A DNA stretch of 64,000 nucleotides from Bullera alba (GCA_001600095.1 BCIX01000005.1:1122523-1186522), one strand, 5' to 3'; counted from the first letter of the stretch, positions 33,867 to 46,800 are shown. The notes: a model not told the origin generated them from the sequence alone. Translations and numbers: made by a program.

Positions 33867-36400
33867 CTACAGCTCTATCAAGAGCGCTTCCTCTTGTTCC
33901 TTCTTCTCCAGGCCGTGTGGCTCGGACACCGGTGCATCGGGGAACACGGCCGCCGGGGCGGCTGGGAACGAATCGACATTGTACACCTGAGCCGGTTGCT
34001 GTTGCCGCTGTTTCTGGCTATACTGCGCCTGAGCCTGTTGCGCCTGCCACTGCGCCTCGGGCGAACTTGGCAATGGGACCGCGACCCCGGTGGGGGAGGT
34101 ATGACTCGCCAGCCGCGAGGTCGTGCTTCGGGGCGAGGAGGCAGGGTGCGAGGCGATATCCACGGGAGGGGGAGCAGATGCCTGTCCTTGTGTAGGCTCG
34201 ATGCCCGGCGAGAGCATTGGTGCGGATGCCGCCGTGGAGTATCCCTGTGGCTCGGAGCTGTGATTCAACGAAGCCTGACGGCCGTTGACGCCGAGCATTG
34301 CCGGGTGGGATCTTTGTTGGTATGGATATTGCGAGTCGGGGGCAGAAGTCTGAGCTGGAGCGCCATTGACAACGGTAGATTGATGAGATTGTTGGGCCGG
34401 GAGCTGTTGTTGGGGGTTGTACCCTTGATACTGATATGGCTGGTACTGCTGCTGCTGCTGCTGCGGCTGCTGCGGGGGCGGGGCGTAATCTGCCTGTCCG
34501 AACGGCATGGAGGGGTAGAGAGATGGCCCGGCCTGTGCTGGAGGGGGTTGATACTGCTGGGCGGGATAGGCATTGTACGTGGGGTATCCGTTGGATTGGT
34601 ACTGCTGGCTGGGGTAGGGCGAGTATTGCTGTTGCTGGGGTTGATACTGCTGTTGGTGATGCTGATACTGCTGGTGTTGGTGATACTGCCGTTGTTGCTG
34701 TTCCTGCAGTTTACGCGCATTGTACGCTTGTTGACCATCCAGTATCTGGCCATAGAGCCCCACTGCCTGGGACAACTTGTCCTGCATCTCCGCCAACATC
34801 TCTACAGTTGAGTTCAGCAAAAAAAGATGGCGCCCTGCTGTCGATTGTGGGACTCACGCTGCTTTGTAGCCTTCTCCTCTGCATTCCTGTGCAGCTTCCC
34901 ACCCACAGCGTAAGCTTGTTCCGCAAGGACGTGGGCGTATGGGAATCGATGTAGATCCCGCTCTCCGTACGCTGCCATCTGATCCATCGTGTTGGAAAAC
35001 GTCAAAATGGTCTCCGTCTCACGACCCGTCAGATCGAACGTGGGCAGTGGCTATCGATAAGGTCAACACTGAACTCGTGAAAGGAGACGGGCTCTAGACG
35101 CACCTTGTACTCTGGCTCATCAGAGCCATAGGGCGCACTGGGCCTAGCAGTGTCCATCTCCCTCAAACTCGCCTCGATTGCCAATCTCAATTCCTCATCA
35201 TCGTCCTCCACCGTCCCAGACTTCTTCGCCAGTGGCGGCTCTGATCCGACGAATGTACTGCCTCCAGGCTGACTCTCCGCCAATGACAATTCGATCGCCC
35301 GCTGCAGATCCGCATCCACATCCGCCTTGGTCCGTCTCGTTCGTCCAGGCACAACAGGTGGGCTAAAGGGTGTCAGCTAGTGGGTTTACATGACATTGTG
35401 CTCACTCTTGGGTCTTGCCCTTGCCCGACTTTGTCCAACATCCCTCGCAAACTCGAACGTCCTCGGTGATGCCATAGCGCGGAAGGGGCATAGCTTTGCT
35501 CGAACAAGCTTGGTCAAAGACCTGTCCGCAGTTTCTGCAGTGGTGCTTTCGATTCGTGAATGTAAACTGGGCTCTACATCGCATACAGACATCCGAGTCG
35601 ACCCATGCTGGCGCGGTGGACGTGTCTAGCAGATGCGAGGATGTCTGTGAAGGTGGAGGGGGGAAGGTGATTCCTACATTGTCGCCTTAGTGACAATATA
35701 GTGACATGATCTACGCTCTGTACTCACCGGATCCTTTGAGCTCGTTGTACACATCCACAAAGAAGCTCAGCTCCTGCTTCGACTTGAAGGCCAGGGCCCA
35801 GAGCTGGAAGTGTTTCAAGGCCATTTGCTTCACGTCCGGTACCGTGGTCTGTAGCATGTGTCAGTGGTGAACAAGGTGATCTCGAGCTTATACTCACCGG
35901 CGACTTGATGACACCCGACATCTCGTCCACAAACTCCTTGCTGGCGATTTCCGCCAGGAAATGGTCACCTCCATTCTTGATGCAAGTGTCGATCAACTGG
36001 CACAGATGGTGAGCAAGGATTCCTCAGACGAGTCTCTATGGCAGAGAGAATGAAAGCCTAGGGCATCTCGCGGTGTACAGGCTGAAAACGTGAACTCACT
36101 CCGATAGCATACATCTGCACTCTTCCGTTCTTGCTCGCCACTCGCCGCTTCAAGCTCTGCATCGCGAGCTTGGGCTGCACCGTCTTCGCTCTGATCATGT
36201 CCGTGATCTCGAGGTTGACCGAGATGTCCTCGGATTGAGGGTATGGCAAGTTGAGAGGCGAGCATGCTTTCTCTGTTGATGGAAGGGGTTAGTCAGCATG
36301 TCTGAAAGAATGGTCCATAAGAGCACTGGAGGTTGGAGTGGGACTCACCTACGAGCTCCTCGTACTGAGGGTTGATGGCTGGTCCCCAGAGCCACGACAT
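33867..36400 (-). CDS. VPS27: ESCRT-0 subunit Vps27 (VHS-FYVE-UIM)
   Basis: Predicted 699-residue ESCRT-0 protein that binds PI3P and ubiquitinated cargo on endosomes and starts multivesicular-body sorting. Exons on the minus strand: 36349-36400, 36100-36272, 35898-35996, 35728-35848, 35406-35673, 35104-35362, 34858-35050, 33867-34801. Domains in order: VHS ([20 protein letters not shown] to about 145, including [19 protein letters not shown]); FYVE about 175-235 with RKHHCRNCG and paired Cys (CMRC, CEGC); two UIMs ([12 protein letters not shown] and [14 protein letters not shown]). A PSAP motif (RPSAPYGS) follows, the kind bound by Vps23/Tsg101. A helical segment and a long Gln/Tyr/Pro-rich tail come next. 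The very end, LLIEL, fits a clathrin box, as in yeast Vps27. Shares a 900-bp divergent promoter with RPB1. Confidence 0.95.
34446..34475 (-). repeat. CAG/CTG microsatellite coding for poly-Gln in VPS27
   Basis: A near-perfect CTG run on the plus strand encodes a Gln tract within the larger Gln-rich tail (about 34390-34720) of Vps27. Length is likely to vary between strains. The long open frame antisense to it (33894-34811) is a by-product of this composition. Confidence 0.7.
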
Positions 36401-37300
36401 GGCGTGTAAAGCTATGATCTGACGAGCGGAAGTCCGGTTGGTCGAGATAAGCAGTCCAGACCGGATGCCCAGCGTTCAGGTCCAGTGCTACCGCTCGGGT
36501 AGGATACCAGTTACCAATCAAGCGCCTTTTGGCTTGGATCGTGTTGCAGGTATCAGATTCTTGACACTCTGCTGTGTTTGTATGTTCTCCTCCTCTATGT
36601 CGTCAAAGTGGTCGTTGTCGTTACCATACCATGATCGTCGAGACAGTAGTGATCGCAGACGGCCGAATGACGCCAGCGCGACTGGGCCCATGCATAGAGT
36701 GCCACACTCGGGATTATCCGGGATTATGATTCGCCGCCCAGCGTAGCAACCCAACCACCTCCCTGACCTCGCTATCAACCGTGTTGGTCATCAGCCTAGT
36801 CGTGTTCAAACCCCCTTATCGACCCCCATCCACTCCTACATCCTTCGCTGGAACGTAGAAGCTGGTCAGGGAACCTGTTTCGTTAATCTCCGACCGCGAA
36901 CGACAGCGAGCGAAAAGTCCGCCCTCGGATCGCAGTCGACCAAACAAAAAGGCGAATCGATAGCCAGACGATCCAGGACTATCCACAACCTCGTCGAATC
37001 CGCTCCTTCTTCGATACCCATTACGATCTCTTTCGGCACGTTCGCACTTGTGACAGTTACCACCCTTTGTCTTGGTCTGGCGGAACTTTCGCGTCAATTG
37101 TAGAATCAACATAGAAAAAAAAGGAAAAGAAGCAAAAACAACTCGACGTGTTCTCGCGATACTATCGATTTGGCCTTGTGGAAAATCCCAGACTTGGACT
37201 CAGGCAGGATCAGTGTGTCACTGGACAGGATCACGAAAGGAAAAGAGGAAATTAGGAAAGAGATAGGATTGTGTGAATACCCAGGTCAACCTTCGCCACG
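36401..37300. promoter_or_regulatory. Divergent promoter between VPS27 and RPB1
   Basis: This 900-bp region lies between two outward-facing starts. It holds a 10-bp-spaced duplicate of CGGGATTAT (36709-36717 and 36719-36727), and an A-rich leader just before the RPB1 ATG (around 37110-37140). Open frames here lack any family similarity. Confidence 0.5.
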
Positions 37301-40300
37301 ATGACGGTCACCTTCCCATACTCCTCGGCGCCAGTCAGGCAGATCCGGGAGATCCAGTTCGGTGTGATGAGTCCAGAGGAGATTGTGAGTATACCTCCAG
37401 TTCCTCGACTCACGGAGCGACAAATGCATGGATGTGCGGGCAGGATTGGGCATGGAAGCGATCGAGTTGTTGTCGTGAAGGATTTTGTTGGGAAGACAAT
37501 GCTGACACACATGGCCTCTTGCAGAAAGCATTCTCTGTAGCCAAAATAGAGCATGCCGAGGTCATGGACGAGACTGGCAAGCAGAAGATTGGCGGATTGA
37601 TGGACCCAAAGATGGGCAGTATGTTTTGCTCTGTCCCCCCGGACAAGAGTATTCCACTTACGCCACCTTAGCCATCGACCGAAACTTCAAATGCCAGACG
37701 TGTCAAGAGGGCATGGCAGAGTGTCCCGGACATTTCGGTCACATTGAGCTCGCCCGACCCGTCTTCCATGCCGGATTCCTGGTCAAGGTCAAGAAGATTG
37801 TAGAGTGTATCTGCTTCAGCTGTGGCAAGCTCAAAGTTGACACGGTGAGCCTATACCCAAACGTCAACCTCCCCCTTTCCCCCCTGTGGACGGACGGAAA
37901 ACTAAACATTGCTTTGATCTTGGGATAATAAGAGAGACCCCCTTGTTGCCAATGTCGTCAGACGGGTAAAGCCCCAGCATCGATTAAAGGCAATTTGGGC
38001 CCTGGCGTCGAAGCGAAATGTCTGTGAGCCCGACTCGCTAGAGGAAGAGGACAATGGGGATGCCACGGCCGAGAACGAGTACCAGAGGGAACAGCGGAGA
38101 GGTACCACGAAAACAGGTCACGGAGGTTGTGGTGCAGAGCAGCCGTTATGGCGTAAAGAGGGTCTGAAGCTCATTGCACAGATCAAGCCCTCGGCAGAAA
38201 AGGGCGAGGTGAGCAGGCATAGTTCTGAGCCAAGAGCAGTCCTGACACGGCATGTCCTAGGAATCGGGCGAGCCTGAAAAGCGAGTCATTTCACCTGGAG
38301 AAGTCTACAACCTGCTGCAAAAGATCTCGCCGGACGATCTCCATATCATGGGCTTGAACGCAGAGTACGCTCGACCCGACTGGATGATCCTCACCGTCCT
38401 ACCCGTGCCCCCGGCGGCCGTCCGACCTTCAATCTCGATCGACGGTGGAGCCATGCGAAGCGAGGATGATTTGACGTACAAGCTCGCTCAGATCATCCGG
38501 ACAAGTGCCAGTGTCCGGCGGTTGGAAGGCGAAGGAGCGCCTCCAACAGTCGTCAACGAGCATTTCGACCTGATGCAATATCACGTCGCGACCTACATGG
38601 ACAACGAGATTGCCGGCCTGCCTCAAGACAGTCAAAAGTCCGGACGACCGATCAAGGCGATTCGAGCGAGACTGAAGGGAAAGGAGGGACGTTTGAGAGG
38701 AAACTTGATGGGAAAGCGAGTCGACTTTTCCGCTCGTACGGTCATTACCGGTGATCCAAATCTTCAATTGGATCAAGTCGGTGTGCCAAAGAGTATAGCA
38801 ATGACCTTGACGTATCCCGAACGAGGTCAGTAACGTTGCCCGATGCTGGATATACCGCTAATCATAGCACTTTTAGTGACGCCATACAACATCGGTTACT
38901 TGCAGCAGCTCGTGCTCAATGGTCCGACGACGTATCCCGGAGCTCGGTACTATGTGAAGGATACCGGAGAGCGAGTGGACCTCAAGTACAGGCGGTCAAA
39001 CGAGCCGATCAGTCTGCAGTTCGGATGGATCGTAGAGAGGCATCTGAAGGACGGCGAGTGAGTTGGCCTTGTGTTACACCACGGCGTGTCACTGACGGAC
39101 TCAGCTTTGTGTTGTTCAACCGTCAACCTTCGTTGCATAAAATGTCCATGATGAGTCATCGAGTCAAGCTCATGAACTACTCCAGTGAGCGAAGCTAGAA
39201 AATGATGTGCGTCGATTCCAGCTGATCACGATTATAGCGTTCCGTCTGAATCTCTCCGTGTATGTCGATCGCAGGATCCGTTGCTAGACCCGCTGACCTT
39301 GTTTAGGACATCACCTTACAACGCTGATTTCGACGGTGACGAAATGAACTTGCAGTACGTCCGCATTTTAATCACACGACACCTACTAACCTGCCGTTAG
39401 CGTTCCTCAGAGTGAAGAGACTCGAGCGGAACTGAGCCAGATTGCCTGGGTACCGAGACAGGTGCATTTACCGCCACCTTGACCGTGTACGGGGCTGATC
39501 ATCTTGCATAGATCATCTCGCCTCAAGCAAACAAGCCAGTCATGGGCATTGTGCAGGACACGCTCTGCGGTATCCGAAAGTTCACGCTGCGAGACAACTT
39601 TTGCGACTGGACTGCAGTGCAGAATATCCTTCTGTGGCTGCCAGAGTGGGATGGAACGATACCTACGCCAGCGATCCTCAAGCCGAAGCCATTGTGGACC
39701 GGTAAACAGTTGATATCGATGTGTATACCAAAGGGGATCAACATTACCTACAAGAACAACGAGAAGCCATCGCCTATCGACATTACCGATGAAAACGTGT
39801 ACATTGACGACGGAGAAGTGATCCACGGAACCATCATCAAGAACATGGCCGGAGCATCAAACAACGGTCTGATCCACGTCATCTTTAGAGAACTGGGTCA
39901 TGTCGCCGCTCGAGACTTCTTCTCCGCCATTCAGCGCATGGTCAACTTCTGGCTTTTGCACTTTGGATTCAGTGTCGGTATTGGAGACACGATCGTCGAT
40001 AAGGCGACTATGGCCGGTATCACGAACCGAATGGTGGAAGCGAAAGAGTCTGTGCAAAAGCTCATCACGCAGGCCGAGATGAACAGGATGAAACCGAAGC
40101 CCGGAATGACCATCAGAGAGACGTTGGAAGCGCAAATCGCCAACGAGCTGAACAAGGCTCGTGATTGGACGGGTAAAACCGCTCAGGACAACTTGAAAGC
40201 CGACAACAACGTCAAGCAGATGGTGGTGTCTGGAGCCAAGGGATCGTTCATCAACATCTCCCAGATGACCGGTGTCGTCGGTCAACAGTTCGTAGAGGGA

Positions 40301-43300
40301 AAGCGAATCAACTTCGGATTCAAACATCGAACGTTGCCGCACTTCTCCAAGGACGATTATGGGCCAGAGTCGAGAGGATTCGTCGAGAACTCTTATCTGA
40401 GAGGTCTGACGCCTCAGGAGTTCTGGTTCCACGCAATGGGTGGAAGAGAAGGTCTGATCGACACTGCGGTCAAGACGGCAGAGACGGGTTACATCCAGCG
40501 ACGTCTGGTCAAGGCCATGGAGGATCTCAAGGTCGCGTATGATGGAACTGTGAGGAATTCGAATGGCGACATCATTCAGTTCCTGTACGGTGAAGATGGC
40601 ATGGATGGTGCCGCCATGGAGAAACAGGTGGGTCATGATGACTGGTTGCGTGTGAGATGCGCATGGCTGACAGGATTGTAGTCGCTCGACATCTTGCGTG
40701 TATCGAATAAAGTGTTCGAGAAGCGATACAAGATTGATGTGCTCGGCACGTCGGGAGGCTTCACCAAGGGCGCCTTGCAGGCGGGTATCGACTCGACATC
40801 GATGGAACTCCAGTCGCTACTCGATGAAGAGTTCAGATGGCTCGAGGAAGCCCGAAGGATTTTGAGGGACGAGATCTTCCCAGATGGAAACCCGAGTCAC
40901 CCTCTGCCAGCAAACATTCAACGTATAGTGCAAAACTCGCAGCAAATCTTCAAAGTCGATCCAAGAGTGCCAAGCGATCTCGACCCTGCATACTTGCACA
41001 CGGCGCGACAAGCGCTTTGCGACCGATTGGTCGTTGTCCGAGGAGACGATCCGATCAGCCAATTGCATCAGGAGAACTCGACGCTGTTGTTCAACTTCCT
41101 CGTGCGGTCACATCTCGCCACGAGGCGTGTCATCGAGGACTACAGGTTGAACAGGGAGGCCTTTGACTGGGTCGTCGGAGAAGTCGAGCAGATCTTCAAC
41201 CGAGCAGTGATCGACCCTTCGGAAATGGTTGGAACGTTGGCTGCTCAATCGATCGGAGAGCCAGCGACGCAAATGACGCTCAACACGTTCCATTATGCCG
41301 GTGTGGCCAGTAAATCCGTCACTGGTGGTGTGCCCCGTCTGAAGGAGATTATCAACGTTGCCGTCAATATCCGAACTCCAGCGCTCAACGTCTACCTGGA
41401 CCGAGAGTACTCGCGGACGGAAGAGGATGCGCACCAGATCATGCGGAAACTCACCTACACCCGTCTGAGAGACATCACCGCTTCGGTCGAGATCTTCTAC
41501 GATCCGAAACTCGATTCCACGGACATTGAAGAGGACCAAGACTTTGTGGACGCTTTCTTCGCGATTCCCGACGAGGATATTCGACTCGAGCTACATTCGC
41601 CCTGGCTACTCCGTCTCGAGCTGGACAGGGCGAAAGTGCTAGAAGGAGGATACGAGATGTCGCAGATTGTCAACGCTATCGCCCAGACTGTCGGCAAGGA
41701 CGTGTTTGTGATTCACTCTGAAGACAACGCGGCCAAGCTCATCATCCGAATTCGAGTCGTGGCGGAGAAAGAGGACGAGGAGCTCTTGGGCGACGAAGAC
41801 ATGTTCCTGAAGCGAATCGAGGGAACGCTGCTCGACCAAGTCGAGTTGGGTGGTATCACCGGCATCGTCAGAGTGTTCATCTCCGAGGGCAAGAAAGTGG
41901 TCCTTTCCCAAGCAGGAGAGTATGACCAAGAAATGGAGTGGTTCCTCGAGACGGACGGTATCAACCTCCGAGAAGTGCTCGCCGTCGATGGAGTCGATGC
42001 CATCAGGACGTATTCGAACAACTGTTACGAGGTGTTCGAGACGCTCGGTATCGAAGCCGGAAGGAACGCTCTGTACAAGGAGCTGAACGGTGTCATTGAG
42101 ATGGGTGGTTCCTACGTCAATTATCGACATCTCGCCCTGCTCGTCGACCTCATGTGCAACAAGGGTCAACTGATGTCGATCACCCGACATGGCATCAACC
42201 GAACCGACGCCGGAGCGCTGTCGAGATGTTCATTTGAAGAGACTGTCGAGATTCTGCTCGAAGCCGCCGCTGTTGGAGATGTCGACGATTGTCGTGGTGT
42301 GGCCGAGAACGTCCTTTTGGGTCAAATGGCACCGATGGGAACTGGAGCCTTTGACGTTTCGCTCGACATGAACATGCTCAAAGACGTCATTGTGGATCAT
42401 CGACTGCCGGTGCAGAACATGCTCGCTGCCGGCTTGGCTGGTGGTATGACGCCAGGAGGTGCGATGACGCCTTACGACAGCATGTCGCCGCAGTGGAGCG
42501 GGTCGGGTGGTATGGTTGGAAACGCCGCCTTTTCGCCCATGCAGACGTCGAACAACGACGAGTCTGGCGGATTCGGTTTCATGCCATATGGACAATCGCC
42601 AATGCACGGTGGAATGTCCCCTGCCGCAGGGTACTCTCCCACTTCGCCAAATGGATACTCTCCCACATCTCCCTTCGCAGTCACATCACCCGCCTATTCG
42701 CCCACATCACCCTTCCAGCCTGCTGGAGGCGCTTCGCCCTGGGTACCCAGGAATGGGGGATACAATGCTGCCACGAGTCCAGCTTACTCGCCTTCGTCAC
42801 CACAATATTCTCCCTCCTCTCCCCAGTTCTCGCCCGCTTCGCCATCCTTCTCCCCGGCCTCGCCGAGCTACTCGCCCGCGTCACCGGCCTACGGCGGTCC
42901 AGGCGCGATGAGGACGTCACCAAACTACTCTCCCGCCTCGCCGGCTTATAGCCCGACTTCACCGATGGCAGGTCGAAATGTAACATCACCACAATATAGT
43001 CCTACCTCGCCGAGGTACAGTCCTGCCAGTCCGGCATTCTCACCCACCAGTCCATCCTACAGTCCGGCCAGTCCCGCCTTCCAGGCCACCAGCCCGAGGT
43101 ATTCGTGAGTCCAAACGAGTCTGATGTGTGTGAGAGCACGTGCTGATTCAGATCATAGTCCTACTAGCCCGCAGTATAGTCCTGCCAGTCCGACGTATTC
43201 GCCTGCCAGTCCGGCCTATTCGCCCACTAGCCCGCAATACAGCCCGGCAAGTCCAGCGTACAGGTGAGGCAAAGTCGCTCAGACTTGTGCCGCAGGACAA

Positions 43301-43509
43301 AGATTAGTGCTGATATGGACACATTTAGCCCCACGTCGCCGCAGTACAGCCCAGCATCACCGGCGTACAACCCGGGAGCGGCTGGATCGGCGAGTCCGGT
43401 TCATCCGGCAGCAGGGCAGAATGGCCAAGCGCCTGCAGCGAACGGCGCGCCGAAGCCGAAGTGGGGTGGGTCGGGCACGTATGCCCATACCCCCAGCTGG
43501 AAGAAGTAG
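37301..43509 (+). CDS. RPB1: RNA polymerase II largest subunit RPB1
   Basis: Catalytic subunit of RNA polymerase II, 1802 residues. Exons: 37301-37384, 37525-37618, 37672-37844, 37933-38208, 38261-38825, 38877-39057, 39105-39184, 39238-39259, 39307-39354, 39401-39461, 39512-40627, 40682-43104, 43159-43263, 43329-43509. N-terminal zinc site [17 protein letters not shown]. The magnesium-binding loop [10 protein letters not shown] is near 497-506 (Asp499, 501, 503). The bridge-helix region follows ([20 protein letters not shown], then [20 protein letters not shown]). The C-terminal domain (42632-43364) has about 21 heptad-like repeats of YSPxSPx type, many with Ala at position 4, and ends in a non-repeat tail ([18 protein letters not shown]). 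Introns crowd the first 2.2 kb, and two more fall inside the CTD. Exon 8 is 22 nt. Intron 1 is 140 nt. Confidence 0.97.
42632..43364 (+). repeat. RPB1 C-terminal heptad repeats
   Basis: About 21 heptad-like units (counted by eye) run through exons 12-14. At position 4, Thr occurs in about 9, Ala in 10 and Ser in 2. Position 1 is Phe in three. Position 7 is Ser in only three. Spacer segments such as [12 protein letters not shown] interrupt the array. I found no exact YSPTSPS. Confidence 0.85.
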
Positions 43510-43899
43510 GTTCGGCCTCGGGTATGAGGGATGTATTGGTGGTAGGAGTGACTGCCGGACCAAAGGTAGCTCACGAGGTGAACAGACTAGTCTTGCATGA
43601 TGGCGATAAATAGTTCGCTATTCCATAATTGTAAAGCAGAGCTCGTCAGAGCTGCCAATGCATTGAGATGACAAAGCGGGGCCTCTTGCAGCGGCGCTGG
43701 AAGCAGAGACTAGCTGGCCAGCATGGACAGACGAGAGCGATAGCACAGTGGATTAGCAGCAAGCGTTCAGTAGTGATAGTGGCAGTCGCGTCGCGAGTGG
43801 GAATGGAAAATCAAAACTCAGTTCGACAATCAACCATACTCATACCGTCAACATACATCAGTCTGCAACAGGCGGACATCACATAACCAGGAGAGCAAC
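43510..43899. promoter_or_regulatory. Intergenic region, APC1 promoter
   Basis: This 390-bp region lies between RPB1 and APC1 on the same strand. Apart from the RPB1 3' flank and the APC1 leader I see nothing structured. Confidence 0.4.
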
Positions 43900-46800
43900 A
43901 TGCTCATCGCCTCGGTCGTGGGGTCGGCCTCTACCCCAGGAGAGCAGCTGCATCAACAAAGCTCCAAATCGCCCTCACCGGCCATTCAACCATGGAGCCT
44001 CTTTGGCAACAATGCCTCGGCATCATCATCCAAGCTGAAGCGCAGTATTCACTCCTATCGACCCGACGACCACGACTCATGGGGTCAAGACGCCTCTCGC
44101 TCCGTCCGTGGTGAGAGGGATGAGGAAGCAGACCGCAACTTTGACGATGGATTCGAGGAAGAGGTCGCTTGGTGGGATAATAGAGTGGTGTATAGCCGGT
44201 CTAATCAGGTAGTCCGACAATGGACTTTCGAGGACATTGATCAGTATGTCACCTGGGCAGGCTTCGTCTGGTTTCGGAATCCCGCCATCAGCCTCTCCTT
44301 GGGAGGACCTGGAGCGGGATCCAGCTCGGATGGAGGCAGCTCGTCGGTGGACCGATCAACATTTGGACCGTTCCACACCTCCATGTCGGCATCATGGGGG
44401 AGTCCCGACCTACAGCGGTCTGATCAGCTCTCCAATACCTCCACCTCGCCGGGGCCGATGATCAGGACAATGGTCATATGTCTGGTCAACCTCGCCCATG
44501 TGTATTATCCCTCCGGCGAAGACATCACCTTTCATCTTCCCTTCACCGTCGAAAAGGCCTTTCCCCTTCCTGTCAACTCGCTTCCACCGTCGCTCACCCA
44601 GAAGGGGTCTCAAGATCATGGCATGGGAGGACTGTTGATACAGCGGAAATTGGAGAAGAGGGAGTTGAGGCGGTTGAATGCCTTGAATCGACCGACCTCG
44701 TCCTTCCTGAAGGGCATGGAGAATGGGGTTGGGTCGACGTCCATACTGGATGAAGTGGTGGATCTGGATGAGGATGAGGACAACCCACTACCAAGGCTGT
44801 ACACCCTCACCGACCCATTTGAAGAGTTGAGAGCCGTCGTCAGGGCAACTCTTGGACCGGGCGAGGGAGAGGGGGTAATTGTGGAAGGGTCCGAAGAGGC
44901 ATTTGCACAGACTAGCTCGGTGCTCTTCTCATCTGATCACCCATACCCGTTCGTCCTGGTTCACGATCAGGACAGTGGCAACGTCACATATTACAAGAGG
45001 GTTATTGCGCCGATGATCCCAGCTCAGAACCCCACGTCACAGCATCGAACACCAAATGGTCACCTCCCGACGAGTTCGTCCTCGTCCGCTGTACCAGCTG
45101 CGAAAGCAACCACATCTATTCCACCGTCAACTTCGAGCTCGGGTACGACCGTTCAAACCCCAGCTGTGCCAGCTTCGCGCGTCCTATCAGCCAGACCGAG
45201 TTTGCATCGGAACCCATCCACGTTCTCCACCACTTCGGAGAGGAGGGTGAGTGGCGCTGCAGACCCATTGGACAGAACGCGTCGTGGACCCAGGATATCC
45301 AGAAGTGGTCTGGTCGACTCGCACCCCCCGCCATCCAGTACGGATGACCTACAAGCAGCACTCGAACCGCCATCACTGCCGCCCGCAACGGTCCCATCTG
45401 CGCCGAATGGCTCGAGACTCACGACGAAGGGAAAAGCCAGGTCTTCAATCGGCGGACCTGGTGGATCAGCCATCAATGGAGATCCAATGCGCAGGTTATC
45501 TGGAGCCGGGATGGGTTCCATGTTAGATGTGACCCATCACATGGGCGGTCTGACCGGTCTGACAAAGGCAGACTCGAGTTTGAGAGGGATGAGAATGCCT
45601 GCTCTGCACGAAGCGCATGAGAGGGATCTGAGGGAGACTACGATGCTGATGGGCCTGGACAAGGAGGAAGAGGGGAACAGGAGTGATATGGTTTTGGAAG
45701 AGATTTGGACTTGGCGCCCGGACATGTAAGTTGCTAATTAGAGGATTCTCTTGGGTCAGTATTGACGCTCTGAAGACCGCTTGTGCCGTCCGAGGCGAAA
45801 GTCTTCCTCACAGACAACATCTCCCCGGATCAAGTCAACATCAACATCACACTCCCTCAGCACTTGTACGTGTTTGCCGCTACGAGATCGGGCCCAGACT
45901 GGACAATCAAGCCGTTCCTCGACGTGGGCTGCACCTCTGCCGTACCGGTAATCTGCACTCGACCCGGTGTGTTCGACACGCTAGTCATGATCAACGGCGA
46001 GATGCAACTGCTCACCTCGTCCAAGAGCTACATACCGATCACATTGGTCAAATCGGTCGACAAATCGGACGAACTGCCTCATCGATTGGAGACCAGCCTC
46101 AGCATGGTGCTTGACGACCCAATGAACCGGACCAAAGGGGCGCAAGGGGTGGTCGAGCTTTTGTCCTCGGTCAACACGCATTGCCGAGTGGTATTGCAGG
46201 ATGGAGGCAGAGTTAGGATCGATCTGGATCATCGCGTCAAGGATCCACTGGTGCGGCGGTGTATGGAGGCTCTCTGCTATGTCTTGCCACGGCCGACCTT
46301 CACGGATCTGAAGATCAAATTGGCAGCGGAACTACAGCGTCCTTTGGCGGTCGTCCAGTGGAAGCCAGTGGACCCGTGGGCCACCTTTACATCTGTTTTA
46401 GGGGATGTTCTGGGTCTGTCTTCACAGCCTCCATTGGGCAGGCCGATCGGCCGAGGTGATCTGGTGAAAGACCTATCGGAGACGTCCCTCGATCCGGTGA
46501 CGCGCAAGTTAGCGGAGAGAATCAAGCAAAAGCGGACGGCGGCAGCCTCAACAATACAGAAGACTGCGGTACACTCTGCGCAGACGTCGAACCCCGCTCT
46601 GACGGCTTCAGCCCTCATGGCGCTTCATCTCGTCGCCCAGGACTTGCGGTTGTCACAACGGCAATGCCAGGATTTGGGCAAAGTGGGCACGTTCCTACTC
46701 GAGATGGCGTTTGCGCTGGGGAATATCGCCTGGTTTGACTATTGGAAGCGTCTTGTCCCAGACTCGCCTCTCCGACATACCCCATCACCGCGTGAGTCGT

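Noticed and set aside
33894..34811. 305-codon plus-strand frame rich in Leu/Gly/Arg
   Set aside because: It is antisense to the Gln-rich tail of Vps27, whose repeat composition keeps the opposite strand free of stops.
39857..40636. 259-codon minus-strand frame
   Set aside because: It is antisense to a long conserved RPB1 exon, which explains the absence of stops.
42601..43364. Regularly spaced short repeats resembling a repeat array
   Set aside because: They are the codons of the RPB1 heptads, not a CRISPR or satellite array.
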